The notes under the pieces were generated by a model. That model had not been told where the DNA came from, made no database searches, and worked only from the letters and a program-made list of their open reading frames with translations. A DNA stretch of 64,000 nucleotides. Source: Terasakiella pusilla DSM 6293 (GTDB lineage Bacteria > Pseudomonadota > Alphaproteobacteria > Rhodospirillales > Terasakiellaceae). The DNA lies in assembly GCF_000688235.1 (NCBI RefSeq), contig NZ_JHYO01000016.1, forward strand, positions 1 to 64,000, read 5' to 3'. How positions within the stretch are numbered: the stretch's first letter is position 1; each line of letters begins with the position of its first letter. Shown here piece by piece: positions 54,373 to 62,912 of the stretch. Made by a program: the position numbers and the translations under genes.

Positions 54373-57300
54373 ATGAGTGTTGATGAAATTGATCTCGAAG
54401 AAAGCTGGAAAAAGAGCCGCCATGGGGCTTGGGCTGGTCGGGGTTTCCACTATCAACATTTGGTAATTGTAGTTTTGTTGCTTCGACAATGGGCAGGGAA
54501 AGCCGAATGTGGTTTTGTTATTCCTGAAGGACTTGAGGATTGCGTTGTTGAATACTCGGAGAAAGAGGTCTGGATTCAGGTCAAATCTAGAAAAGAAGGT
54601 GAATTTAGAGCTCAAGAAATCAAAGGTATTCATCAAGGAATGCGAGAGAAATCTTCTTCGCTAAATATGGCGAAGCAATTTGTGCATTTAATTGTTGCTG
54701 AGAAAAGTTGCTCTGATTGCTCTGAACAATCTTTTGATAATTTGCATGAAGCTCCAGCCGACTCATTGATTGTATGTTCTTCGCCAGTTAAAGAAGCTCT
54801 TGAAATTATAATTTCAACTTTAAATATAGATGATGTAATTGCCGATAAAATTATAAGTGATATATATCGCTACGTTGCGGAAATATCAGAGCGAAATGCG
54901 AGTTTGAGTTATGATTTAAGGGGACGAATTTCTGTTTCTGATATTGAAAATAGAATTGTTAACTTGCTTGAGGCATCTGATCCTTCAGTGATTGAAGAAG
55001 CGCTTAAAAGGCATTTTATTAAGCCGATTGATTTCAAGACACCGCTGCAAGAACCTAGCTTTTATTTAGGCGTGAAAGCACAACCAGGGCATATTGCTCA
55101 AAACCTTATTGTTGAGCGGCCGGAAGAATACCAAATAGTTGAAAGAACTTTAAAGCAGAAAAGATTTCTTCTGATTTCCGGGCCGTCGGGTTCTGGGAAA
55201 TCCGCATTTTTATGGTCTGCATGCGCAAAACTCACGAGGGAAATAAGATGGTTTAGTATCAATATCAATCTTGATGTCGATGCTGTTCAATCTGTAGTGA
55301 GTTTTATCAAAAGTAAGATTGCTGTCACATCGGCTCCCATTGGTATTGCATTTGATGAGATTGGAAGCGTGAACAAAGATGCATTTAACGCTCTATATGA
55401 AGAAATATCATGTATTCCAAAGGTGTATTTGTTGGGTTCTATCCGTGAAGAAGACAAGTTTTTGATCCGAAATTCAGCCGATATCTCTTTTGAGTCTATA
55501 GCCCTCTCAGAGACTTTGGCGAAATCAATTTGGGAAAAACTCAAAGTGGAGGGCTCAAGCCCTTGGGAACACTGGAGGGAACCATTTGAAAACTCAGATG
55601 GTTTGATGTTGGAATATGTTCACTTGTTGACGAAAGGTGAACGGCTGCAAAAGGTGATTAATCAGCAAATTCTCCAACGTGAAAAAGAAGATAGGGAGGA
55701 TGAACTCTCGATTATCCGGAGCTGTTCAGTAATATGTTCGCAAGGTGCAGAAGTAGATATTGATAAGCTTCTCGTTCAAATAGGGCTTTCAAAGCAACAA
55801 GGACGAAAAGCTCTTCAAAGGTTGATTGATGAGCATTTGATTTTTGAAAATAGGCCGGGAGTTTTGGGAGGAGCTCATCAATTGCGTTCCCTTGCTCTCA
55901 GAAACGCCTCTCATGACGAATTGATATATCGATGGCGTGATACTTACTGGAGTTCTATCGGTGCAGCGACTAAAGAAACGATACCTTTTATCGTGCGCTC
56001 AGCTTTCGAGGTGCCGCCTGAAGATTTAGAGTACACATACACAGCGGTCGGGAAAATTCTGGAAGATGCTGAGAGTGCTGAGGGGTTCTCAGCAATTCTG
56101 ACAGGCGTGGGCCAAGCTGCAATTTCATATTGTGTTGATTTATTTATTGAATGTCTTGTTGGACACGAAGTACCACGTTCGTTATGGAGTTTTGCGTCAA
56201 TGTTTGTTGACCCTAAAACGAATATTCCTGAGATGGATCAATTTGTTGAATGGGGCAACCTGCGGCAAGCTGTTTTGGCTTACAGGATGAAGGACAAAGT
56301 TGATTTCCGGCTAGAATGTTTAAATAAAATTGAGAGAGATACAGCCATTCCTCAATGTTCGAATTTGGGGGAAACACTGCACTTAATGTCGTGCTGTGTT
56401 CCAATTGTGGGGCTCAACGGTATTAACGTTACTATGGCTCCTGATATTGAGCTGAAGAATGATTTTGAAATCTATGAGGTGGCCGATTTATTGTCGGTTG
56501 CAGAGACAATCTCATTAGATTGTGCAAAGGCTCTCCATCAAGCGTTCGGTGGGAACGATAATCTATTTCGATGGTTCTATGAACAAACTCCTTGGGTCAC
56601 TTATCCGGAGATTACAGAAAATGATGAAGGTAAAATCATCGCGAGGGCAGATTATCATTTTATCTTTCAGGAAGAGCAAGATGATGTTCATGCAAAAATC
56701 GTTGAAATATGTGAAACGCTAAAGGCAATTTCGCCAACCTCTGATGTTTTGGCATCGGAGGTTATTACGCCTTTAGGTCATAAGATAGATGATAGCTTAG
56801 GCCTTTCATGGTCTAAGGAAATTCCGCGTGAAAATTTACACCCAAAGACAATAGTTGCTTGGAATGTCGCATTTAGGCAGATGTTGTTGGCGAAAGTGTC
56901 CGAAGAAAGTTTAACGAGTTACGTTCTCGTTATGAGCGACCTGCTTGTTAAAACAGAACAGGTTTTTGGCAAGTACACTGAAAAGTGGATCAGAGGAAAA
57001 CCAATATCGGGCACTGATCAAATCGCGTCAGAGATAAATTATGTATTGGAAGAAGTGAAAAAGCATGCATACGCAAGCCAAGTACAGGTGGCCGAAAAAA
57101 TGCTTTCGCCGGGTGAAAAAAGGTGGAGTGATGAGAGTTTTAGCTCTCTAATTAGTGGTATTCTCGGAAATCTTTTGCCTCGCTTGCTAAAAGCAGGAAA
57201 TGGTGAAAATACAAAAGGTACTGCAGTTTTTGCTAGTGATCTTGTTGCTCAATCAGAAAGGTACAGAAACTCTGAAATTTGGCGTGTTGTAGATAAAAAG

Positions 57301-58233
57301 CCCGAAGAAACGTTGATAGCAATATCAAAACGTTTGAAAGCTGTTTCCAATATCTTGCATGAGATGGACTTTGATAGGATTGCTTGTACGAATGCAGTCA
57401 TACGTGCAGCTAAGAAGGGCGGTACACGAAAACGTATTTTCGCGGCTGAGAGATGGTGCCTTCAGAATTCAGAGAAAAGATATTTCAGTAAAATCAAAGA
57501 AATTAAGAGCGGATTGGAACGTGAGGGAAAGAGTGTTGATTTTTATTACAAAGAAATTGATCAACAAGATTCCTGGGTGTGGCCATCTAAAGAAGTCGCT
57601 ATCGTTTTTGAGATAAATGACCTAGAGAAGGAAATGTATTTTCTGGATGAGATTTATGAGGTTGCTCAAAGCGTATTTAATGGAGACTTTCCATACTGTT
57701 TTGTCCTCAGCTTAAAAGGCTTTCTGTTAGATAACTTTGCACTTCACCCCGTAAACAATAGGCCATTTCCTGTGGAGAATTTTAAAGGAAGGTGGGGTGA
57801 TGTTATAGGTCTGCCATGCTTGAGCGTACCTATTATTCCCCTTATAGACAAAGCCCTGAATGCTTGTGGTACTCTATCTGGTATTATTTCTTGCAGAGAT
57901 TTGGATGAATTAAATGTTCTAGAAGAGACTTTGTTTGATCGTGCGTTAGAAACTTTCGAGAGTGCTCATTCTAAAATCGTTAAAACCGCGGAAAAAACGA
58001 ATCATGAAAATGAGTTGCTCGCAGCCGATTTTGTTGCTGAATGCTGGGAGGCGGTCAGGAATGAGTTTGAGTTATCAAAAGCAGGCGCTAAGAGTTCAAA
58101 GCCTTTTTATAATGATTTTTTGCAAAATCTTCTTGGGAAAGAAGCTGAACTTCCACTGAAAGCAGCGCATTTGAGAATTATCTTGTATCAAGCTGAATGT
58201 GAGAGATTAAGAACTGATTTGGGGCTTCGATAA
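54373..58233 (+). CDS. STAND-type P-loop NTPase with N-terminal PD-(D/E)xK nuclease-like domain (probable phage defence)
   Basis: 1286 residues from ATG 54373, which has GGAGAG upstream. Residues about 20-80 look like a DUF4297/Cap4-type nuclease: GRGFHYQHLVIVVLLL, then D56, E60 and Q-V-K (69-71) in VWIQVKSR. A STAND-like ATPase follows with Walker A SGPSGSGKSAFLW (about 267-279) and Walker B IAFDEIGS (about 324-331). The last 700 residues are alpha-helical without recognisable motifs and probably form the sensor. Such proteins degrade DNA after sensing a phage component. AT-rich base use and neighbours (broken NTPase, IS, recombinases) support an acquired defence gene. Confidence 0.78.
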   Translation: MSVDEIDLEESWKKSRHGAWAGRGFHYQHLVIVVLLLRQWAGKAECGFVIPEGLEDCVVEYSEKEVWIQVKSRKEGEFRAQEIKGIHQGMREKSSSLNMAKQFVHLIVAEKSCSDCSEQSFDNLHEAPADSLIVCSSPVKEALEIIISTLNIDDVIADKIISDIYRYVAEISERNASLSYDLRGRISVSDIENRIVNLLEASDPSVIEEALKRHFIKPIDFKTPLQEPSFYLGVKAQPGHIAQNLIVERPEEYQIVERTLKQKRFLLISGPSGSGKSAFLWSACAKLTREIRWFSININLDVDAVQSVVSFIKSKIAVTSAPIGIAFDEIGSVNKDAFNALYEEISCIPKVYLLGSIREEDKFLIRNSADISFESIALSETLAKSIWEKLKVEGSSPWEHWREPFENSDGLMLEYVHLLTKGERLQKVINQQILQREKEDREDELSIIRSCSVICSQGAEVDIDKLLVQIGLSKQQGRKALQRLIDEHLIFENRPGVLGGAHQLRSLALRNASHDELIYRWRDTYWSSIGAATKETIPFIVRSAFEVPPEDLEYTYTAVGKILEDAESAEGFSAILTGVGQAAISYCVDLFIECLVGHEVPRSLWSFASMFVDPKTNIPEMDQFVEWGNLRQAVLAYRMKDKVDFRLECLNKIERDTAIPQCSNLGETLHLMSCCVPIVGLNGINVTMAPDIELKNDFEIYEVADLLSVAETISLDCAKALHQAFGGNDNLFRWFYEQTPWVTYPEITENDEGKIIARADYHFIFQEEQDDVHAKIVEICETLKAISPTSDVLASEVITPLGHKIDDSLGLSWSKEIPRENLHPKTIVAWNVAFRQMLLAKVSEESLTSYVLVMSDLLVKTEQVFGKYTEKWIRGKPISGTDQIASEINYVLEEVKKHAYASQVQVAEKMLSPGEKRWSDESFSSLISGILGNLLPRLLKAGNGENTKGTAVFASDLVAQSERYRNSEIWRVVDKKPEETLIAISKRLKAVSNILHEMDFDRIACTNAVIRAAKKGGTRKRIFAAERWCLQNSEKRYFSKIKEIKSGLEREGKSVDFYYKEIDQQDSWVWPSKEVAIVFEINDLEKEMYFLDEIYEVAQSVFNGDFPYCFVLSLKGFLLDNFALHPVNNRPFPVENFKGRWGDVIGLPCLSVPIIPLIDKALNACGTLSGIISCRDLDELNVLEETLFDRALETFESAHSKIVKTAEKTNHENELLAADFVAECWEAVRNEFELSKAGAKSSKPFYNDFLQNLLGKEAELPLKAAHLRIILYQAECERLRTDLGLR

Positions 58234-58323
58234 TACGCACTTTATTGCTTAAACTACTCCAGCCTATGACGTTTTTTGACTCTATGCTATCGTCTCTCCT
58301 AAGGAAAAAATAAGGGGCGAAAA

Positions 58324-58464
58324 GTGTATATTAAACGTCGTTATCTTCAGGTTTCACCACCGCCAGACCCAAATCAAGATATGTCTCCGCAGTCGTTCGA
58401 TTTTTTCGATGATCGGAAAGTGGTAGTCATCCTTGGCGGACCGGGTATTGGGAAGACGACTGAG
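58324..58464 (+). pseudogene. 5' stub of a second P-loop NTPase gene, cut by an IS element
   Basis: A GTG at 58324 has AAGGGG six bases upstream and opens a frame reading YIKRRYLQVSPPPDPNQDMS and then VVVILGGPGIGKTTE, a NACHT/AAA-like Walker A. The frame runs into the left terminal repeat of the IS at 58465 and stops at 58492-58494. The rest of the NTPase is not found after the element. It lies 90 bp downstream of the STAND/nuclease gene and was probably its partner. Confidence 0.78.
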
Positions 58465-58504
58465 TGCTCCTCTCCCCGGATGTTGATCCAGTAGGTAGTT
58501 AGTG
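58465..58504 (+). repeat. Left terminal inverted repeat of the IS3-family element
   Basis: Begins TGCTCCTCTCCC and matches the inverted right end at 59657-59696 (12 bp perfect, then imperfect, with GTTAGTG shared). Confidence 0.8.
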
Positions 58505-58534
58505 TTTTCATTATTTTGAACAATGGAGACACTT

Positions 58535-58795
58535 ATGAAGCGTAGATTTACAGACGAACAGATCATCGGAATTTTGAAAGAGAATGAAGCTGGGGTCCCG
58601 GTCAAGGAGCTTTGTCGCAAGCATGGCATGTCCGATGCGACCTATTACAAATGGAAGTCCAAGTTTGCAGGTATGGAGGTCAGCGATGCCCGTCGCCTTC
58701 GGGATATGGAAGATGAGAACCGGCGTTTGAAGAAGCTAGTAGCAGACCTATCGCTGGATAAAATGGCTTTGGAAGAACTGCTAAAAAAGATCTGA
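58535..58795 (+). CDS. IS3-family transposase OrfA
   Basis: 86 residues with an N-terminal helix-turn-helix ([20 protein letters not shown] and [20 protein letters not shown]) and a C-terminal leucine-zipper-like coil ([20 protein letters not shown]). It binds the terminal repeats and multimerises. The ATG at 58535 is chosen over 58523 because GGAG lies six bases upstream. The A-AAA-AAG heptamer at 58783-58789, just before its stop, should direct -1 frameshifting to make the OrfAB transposase. Confidence 0.92.
   Translation: MKRRFTDEQIIGILKENEAGVPVKELCRKHGMSDATYYKWKSKFAGMEVSDARRLRDMEDENRRLKKLVADLSLDKMALEELLKKI
58783..58789 (+). promoter_or_regulatory. Programmed -1 ribosomal frameshift site of the IS
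   Basis: A-AAA-AAG in the orfA reading frame (CTA AAA AAG). Slipping back one base enters the orfB frame, which is open through to 59655. Confidence 0.75.
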
Positions 58796-58842
58796 GCCCC
58801 AAAGACTTTCGCAAGGCCGTCAGCATCCTTCAAGCTGTAGGA

Positions 58843-59655
58843 TTGAGCGAACGCCATTCTTGTCGTCTCATCGGGGCTGCCCGCTCGACGATCCGCTATC
58901 AATCGGTTAAATCGCCAGATACGGATTTGCGATCTAGGATCAAGGAACTGGCGGACAAGCATCGCCGTTTCGGTCATCCGAGATTGCATGTTCTGCTCAG
59001 GCGGGAAGGCTTTGGGGTTAATCATAAAAAGACCCATCGGATTTACACCGAAGAAGGTCTGCAAGTCAGGAAACGCAGAAAGAAGAGGCGTTGTGCCATT
59101 CGTCGGCAGCCGCTGATCCTGCCCTCAAAGCCCTTGCAGAGATGGAGTATGGATTTCATGAGTGATCAGCTTGCCAGTGGTCGTCGTATTCGTACGTTCA
59201 ATGTAATCGATGATTTCACAAAGCAGTGCCATGCTATGATCGTGGATACATCCATCTCAGGCCATCGTGTCGCTAGAGAGCTGACACGATTGATTGATCT
59301 TCATGGCAAACCGGAATTCATTGTTTGCGACAATGGCACCGAGTTCACATCCATGGCGATGTTTGATTGGGTGCAACGTTCTGGCGTAGAGCTGCAATTC
59401 ATCCAACCGGGCAAACCAAGTCAAAACGGATTTATCGAAGCCTTCAACGGACGGGTTCGTGATGAGTGCTTGAATGAGAACCTTTTTTCATCACTCAAAG
59501 AGGCCCAAGAAATCATTGAGAACTGGAGAAAAAGATACAATACAGATCGACCACATTCCGCCCTGAACTGGGCAACGCCAAATGAATTTGCATCATCGTG
59601 TTCTGGGGTGCCCCAGAACACGATGGACAGAACGGCCGTTACATGCCATGCCTAA
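58843..59655 (+). CDS. IS3-family transposase OrfB (DDE integrase core)
   Basis: 270 residues of rve-type integrase with all three catalytic acids visible: D in WSMDFMSD, D in [10 protein letters not shown] and E in [16 protein letters not shown]. Preceding blocks [15 protein letters not shown] and [11 protein letters not shown] are the HTH_21 and DNA-contact region. It is normally made as an OrfAB fusion by the frameshift at 58783; the frame is open upstream of 58843 to that site. It appears intact, so the element may still be active. Confidence 0.92.
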   Translation: MSERHSCRLIGAARSTIRYQSVKSPDTDLRSRIKELADKHRRFGHPRLHVLLRREGFGVNHKKTHRIYTEEGLQVRKRRKKRRCAIRRQPLILPSKPLQRWSMDFMSDQLASGRRIRTFNVIDDFTKQCHAMIVDTSISGHRVARELTRLIDLHGKPEFIVCDNGTEFTSMAMFDWVQRSGVELQFIQPGKPSQNGFIEAFNGRVRDECLNENLFSSLKEAQEIIENWRKRYNTDRPHSALNWATPNEFASSCSGVPQNTMDRTAVTCHA

Positions 59656-59656
59656 T

Positions 59657-59696
59657 TCACTAACTCCTCACTGGCATCAATTATGGGAGAGGAGCA
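59657..59696 (-). repeat. Right terminal inverted repeat of the IS3-family element
   Basis: Ends GGGAGAGGAGCA, the perfect inverse of the left end over 12 bp, with weaker similarity further in. Confidence 0.8.
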
Positions 59697-59872
59697 GGCG
59701 TCAGAAAAGAAAAGTCTGTGAAATCGAAATGTTTTGGACGCAGAGAAAAAGATCGAACAGATCTAATTTTGTTATGTGATTGGAGGGGGGAAGGAGGGAA
59801 ACACTAAGTCTGCCGTCACTTTGTAGGTCAATCACTGAACTAGGGGTATTTTACGTCGAAGCATGTTGAGGT

Positions 59873-62800
59873 TCAAATTCGTAATTTTGGGTAAACCTCA
59901 GGGTTTAGAATAATAAATTCTAAAACGGCATTTTGGAGGGCTCGGGAAGCTTGTTGTTTCGAGCAGTTTTTCTTCATATCTTTTTCCAAAAGCTTGAGGC
60001 GAGCTGTCATATATCTGGAACGAGGAGATTGCACTTGGACGATTTTGTGGATTGAGTGGCCTTGAAAAATATTTAGCCAGCTACTTTCAATGCGGTTTTT
60101 CACAACGTCTGACGCCTTAACTGGGTAGTCATAGGTAAGTGAAAATCGTGCCATTGGAAAAATGGGCAGTAAGATTGTTAAGGCCAGCTTTAATTGGTTG
60201 GGGTGATTGAAGGAAACACCCGCTTCTGATTGATCGCAGCCTGCGACAATATCTTTTGCAAAAGATATGACTTTAGCTGGGGACCTTTTATAAAGTTTGG
60301 TGAGATGATCAAGAAGCGGCGCTAGATCGTCCGTCGCGCAATTGCGCAGATCAGAAAAGGGCAAGACATATTTCTCATCTGTATTTTTCCTTAAAACCGA
60401 GGGGAAACGTGGGTTGTTGTACTTGGTTTCAATTTCGGCAAGGTGTTTACTGACCTCAATTGATTCTACAATCTCAGCACGGCGGTTTTCCGGCCAATGA
60501 CTTCCGAGCTTTTTTCCTAAAACGATGTAGTTGTAGAGAATGGTGTGAAGGTTTTCCTTGGTAAACTCCAAGTCGGACATGTCTTCAAGGCGTGGTTGGT
60601 TTGCAGCGCGCGTGAGACGGATCACTTTCCCAAAGCCGTTTTCTTTCAAGCTTTTGATGGCATGATTGTGAAGATCGGTCCAGAAATGAACACTCTTCGA
60701 AAGTCTTGTGGCTGTATTTGCGGATACTGCGAAAAGGTTCTTAATTTGGTTAGAGGCAAGGCGATCCGTTCGTTTTTGAACTGTGCGCAACCAGATTAGG
60801 TCTGTCAGGTGGAGATAATGTTTGAACGTGGTGTCAGCTTCCCCATGGCCGGCCATCTTGGCGAGATGGAGGAATGCAGTCTTGCTATTGTTTCTACCAC
60901 CAAAGGCTATGTTAAAAAGATTTCGGGCTTCTTCCTGTGTGTGGTTGGTGAAGGTCTCGACAAGTTCAAAATCCTGTTCAATTATTAACTGCATTTTTGA
61001 AAGGGCTGAATGCCGAAAATGGTGAAAACTCAAATGTGTTTCACCCGATATCGACTTGAGAAGACGAGAGATGAGATAGCTGATCTCTCCTGTGTTCCAT
61101 TTGCTTTGAGGTTGCCCATCGTGATGAAAAACGAGGTGCTTTTGACGAGACGGAATGCTGCACAGGAAGCCATGAATATACGCGTATTCTTCAAAAGGCA
61201 AGAGTAACCAAAGAGGAAGAATGCGTTGGGCGTTTCTAGATTTATTTTTTCCGAAACGATTGTCACGGATAAGAAGGTTAAATTGCTTGTTTCCTTCAAT
61301 GTCGGCGCCGGTTAGTTTTAACAACTCCCCAATTCTCATGCCCGTTCGGTGAGCCAAGATAACGAGAACTTCCAATCGGGTTATTTCGTCGGGTGAGAGG
61401 GCCTTGGATTGGCGAATAGCCGCCCGAACGTCTGCATAAAGTTTTTCATCAATGAATCCTGCTTTGACAAAACTGAGTTTCCCCGGTTTTCCTGTAATCA
61501 AAGGGAGATCGAGTGGCGTTAGTGTATTTTGTGAGACATGAAATTGATGAAAGTCCATCAGACGAAATGCGGTGTTGTCGCGTTCTGTGACGTTTGCTTT
61601 ACGCTCGATAACGTTTTCATAGATGGCAAGCCAATCGTCAGATGTTAGTTCAGAAAGATCACAAGTTGGCGTGTCGTAGATTAAGAAACTCCCAATTTGG
61701 CTTAGGTAAGAATATGTTGAGCTAACTGCGATTTTGCGTTCTTTGAGAAGGAAAATAGACCAGTTTTGCAGGAGGCGGATAATAGAAAAAACTGGGGTGA
61801 AGGCCTGAAGGGCAGCGATGATAGGTTTAGGATTGTGACCCTTTTTTAGAATTTTATAGAGTTCTTTCAGTTCTTTGTATGCTGAATCTTTTACTGTGCA
61901 GCTGAAGTTTGGCCTGCTTTTTGGTGTGGTTCCAAGCAGGCGGGGGTGATCCTGCAATGAAGCTTTTCGATACGTTTTCAATCCAAGAAGTCGTTTGAAG
62001 TCGCTAGTTGGGAGAGAGGATGTCAACAATCGACCCGTTGAAACTTCAATTAGATATTCTGGAAGAGAAATGCCTGGCTTCAGTTCAATCGCACCATAAG
62101 CGATTTCGCAAAGTTGTTTTAACTGGTTTGCTCCTTGGATCGGCAAGAGATTACATTCGACCGATTTGGAGGTGTCATTGAAAAGTTTGAGAATTTCGTC
62201 GTCGCGTTCAGGCAGGGGGCCTCGTTTTTCTTTAGAAAGGTAGAGATGGATTAAAGACAAGGTATGGGGGTCTGGAAACCATCTTCTGAGACAGACTTCC
62301 TCCCCCTCCACTCGATGGTTGGGGGACGCTTTCGGGTCTTTGTAAACAAGGTCAATCCATACCCAGTTTTTAGCCGTTTCAAATGGAGTTTGACTTGAAT
62401 TTAGCTTTTTAATGAGCTGACTAAGGCCAGCTTTTGTCGCCAGGCCACCGTATGTCATAATGCTAAGCAAAATATAGCACTGAAGATGCGTTTCATGCTT
62501 TTCCATATCGATGTTGATGAGTTTGGCTTCCAGGTCATAAAACCATTTCCGGAAGGTATTGACTTGCATTTGGTGGCCAAGTTTCCTTCGCGATGGCCGT
62601 CTGATCGCTTGGTTGATCTGAGGTGCTTTTGCGAGCTGCCAGTTTTCTTCATCGTTGATGTTCTCAATAAATTGGTTCAGATGCAGAATCGCTTCCTTTT
62701 TTGTATTTAGGTTTAATTTTTGTTCTTTAATAAACCTGACAAAGGTATTCAAATTTTCCATATGATTTGAGCAAGAGCGAGGCAGGATAAAGAGCCCAGG

Positions 62801-62911
62801 GAAGTGAGTGATGAGATTGCTTCTAAAGGCGTCTTCAAAATTTTGAATTGCTTTAGCACGGGCTTCTTTGCGCGCTTTGCGACCAGATGCAGCATTTGAG
62901 CGTGTAATCAT
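59873..62911 (-). CDS. Very large tyrosine recombinase (1012 aa)
   Basis: A site-specific integrase about 2.5 times the usual length. The catalytic set is complete: R526 (HRTGMRIGEL), H630 and R633 (HHFRHS), H689 (AGHGEAD) and nucleophile Y699 (KHYLH). About 480 residues precede the catalytic domain and about 310 follow it, neither with recognisable motifs. The basic N-terminus may bind DNA. It starts one base after the stop of another recombinase gene, so the two work together, reminiscent of multi-recombinase modules such as Tn554 TnpAB, RIT elements or GMT-type islands. It probably mobilises the adjoining defence genes. Confidence 0.82.
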   Translation of the reverse strand: MITRSNAASGRKARKEARAKAIQNFEDAFRSNLITHFPGLFILPRSCSNHMENLNTFVRFIKEQKLNLNTKKEAILHLNQFIENINDEENWQLAKAPQINQAIRRPSRRKLGHQMQVNTFRKWFYDLEAKLINIDMEKHETHLQCYILLSIMTYGGLATKAGLSQLIKKLNSSQTPFETAKNWVWIDLVYKDPKASPNHRVEGEEVCLRRWFPDPHTLSLIHLYLSKEKRGPLPERDDEILKLFNDTSKSVECNLLPIQGANQLKQLCEIAYGAIELKPGISLPEYLIEVSTGRLLTSSLPTSDFKRLLGLKTYRKASLQDHPRLLGTTPKSRPNFSCTVKDSAYKELKELYKILKKGHNPKPIIAALQAFTPVFSIIRLLQNWSIFLLKERKIAVSSTYSYLSQIGSFLIYDTPTCDLSELTSDDWLAIYENVIERKANVTERDNTAFRLMDFHQFHVSQNTLTPLDLPLITGKPGKLSFVKAGFIDEKLYADVRAAIRQSKALSPDEITRLEVLVILAHRTGMRIGELLKLTGADIEGNKQFNLLIRDNRFGKNKSRNAQRILPLWLLLPFEEYAYIHGFLCSIPSRQKHLVFHHDGQPQSKWNTGEISYLISRLLKSISGETHLSFHHFRHSALSKMQLIIEQDFELVETFTNHTQEEARNLFNIAFGGRNNSKTAFLHLAKMAGHGEADTTFKHYLHLTDLIWLRTVQKRTDRLASNQIKNLFAVSANTATRLSKSVHFWTDLHNHAIKSLKENGFGKVIRLTRAANQPRLEDMSDLEFTKENLHTILYNYIVLGKKLGSHWPENRRAEIVESIEVSKHLAEIETKYNNPRFPSVLRKNTDEKYVLPFSDLRNCATDDLAPLLDHLTKLYKRSPAKVISFAKDIVAGCDQSEAGVSFNHPNQLKLALTILLPIFPMARFSLTYDYPVKASDVVKNRIESSWLNIFQGHSIHKIVQVQSPRSRYMTARLKLLEKDMKKNCSKQQASRALQNAVLEFIILNPEVYPKLRI

Positions 62912-62912
62912 C

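Larger units (their letters stand above)
58465..59696 (+). mobile_element. IS3-family insertion sequence (IS407-like group), about 1.23 kb
   Basis: Terminal inverted repeats start with a perfect TGCTCCTCTCCC at 58465 and, inverted, at 59685-59696; similarity continues imperfectly to a shared GTTAGTG about 35-40 bp in. The element carries orfA and orfB with a slippery heptamer between them. No target-site duplication is visible (TGAG before, GGCG after), which suggests an adjacent deletion after insertion. Confidence 0.88.

Noticed and set aside
58461-59703. IS ends placed at TGA...TCA (58461 and 59703) instead of TGC...GCA
   Set aside because: Both outer TGA triplets look IS3-like, but similarity between the two ends becomes continuous only from TGCTCCTCTCCC, and the wider ends also show no target duplication.
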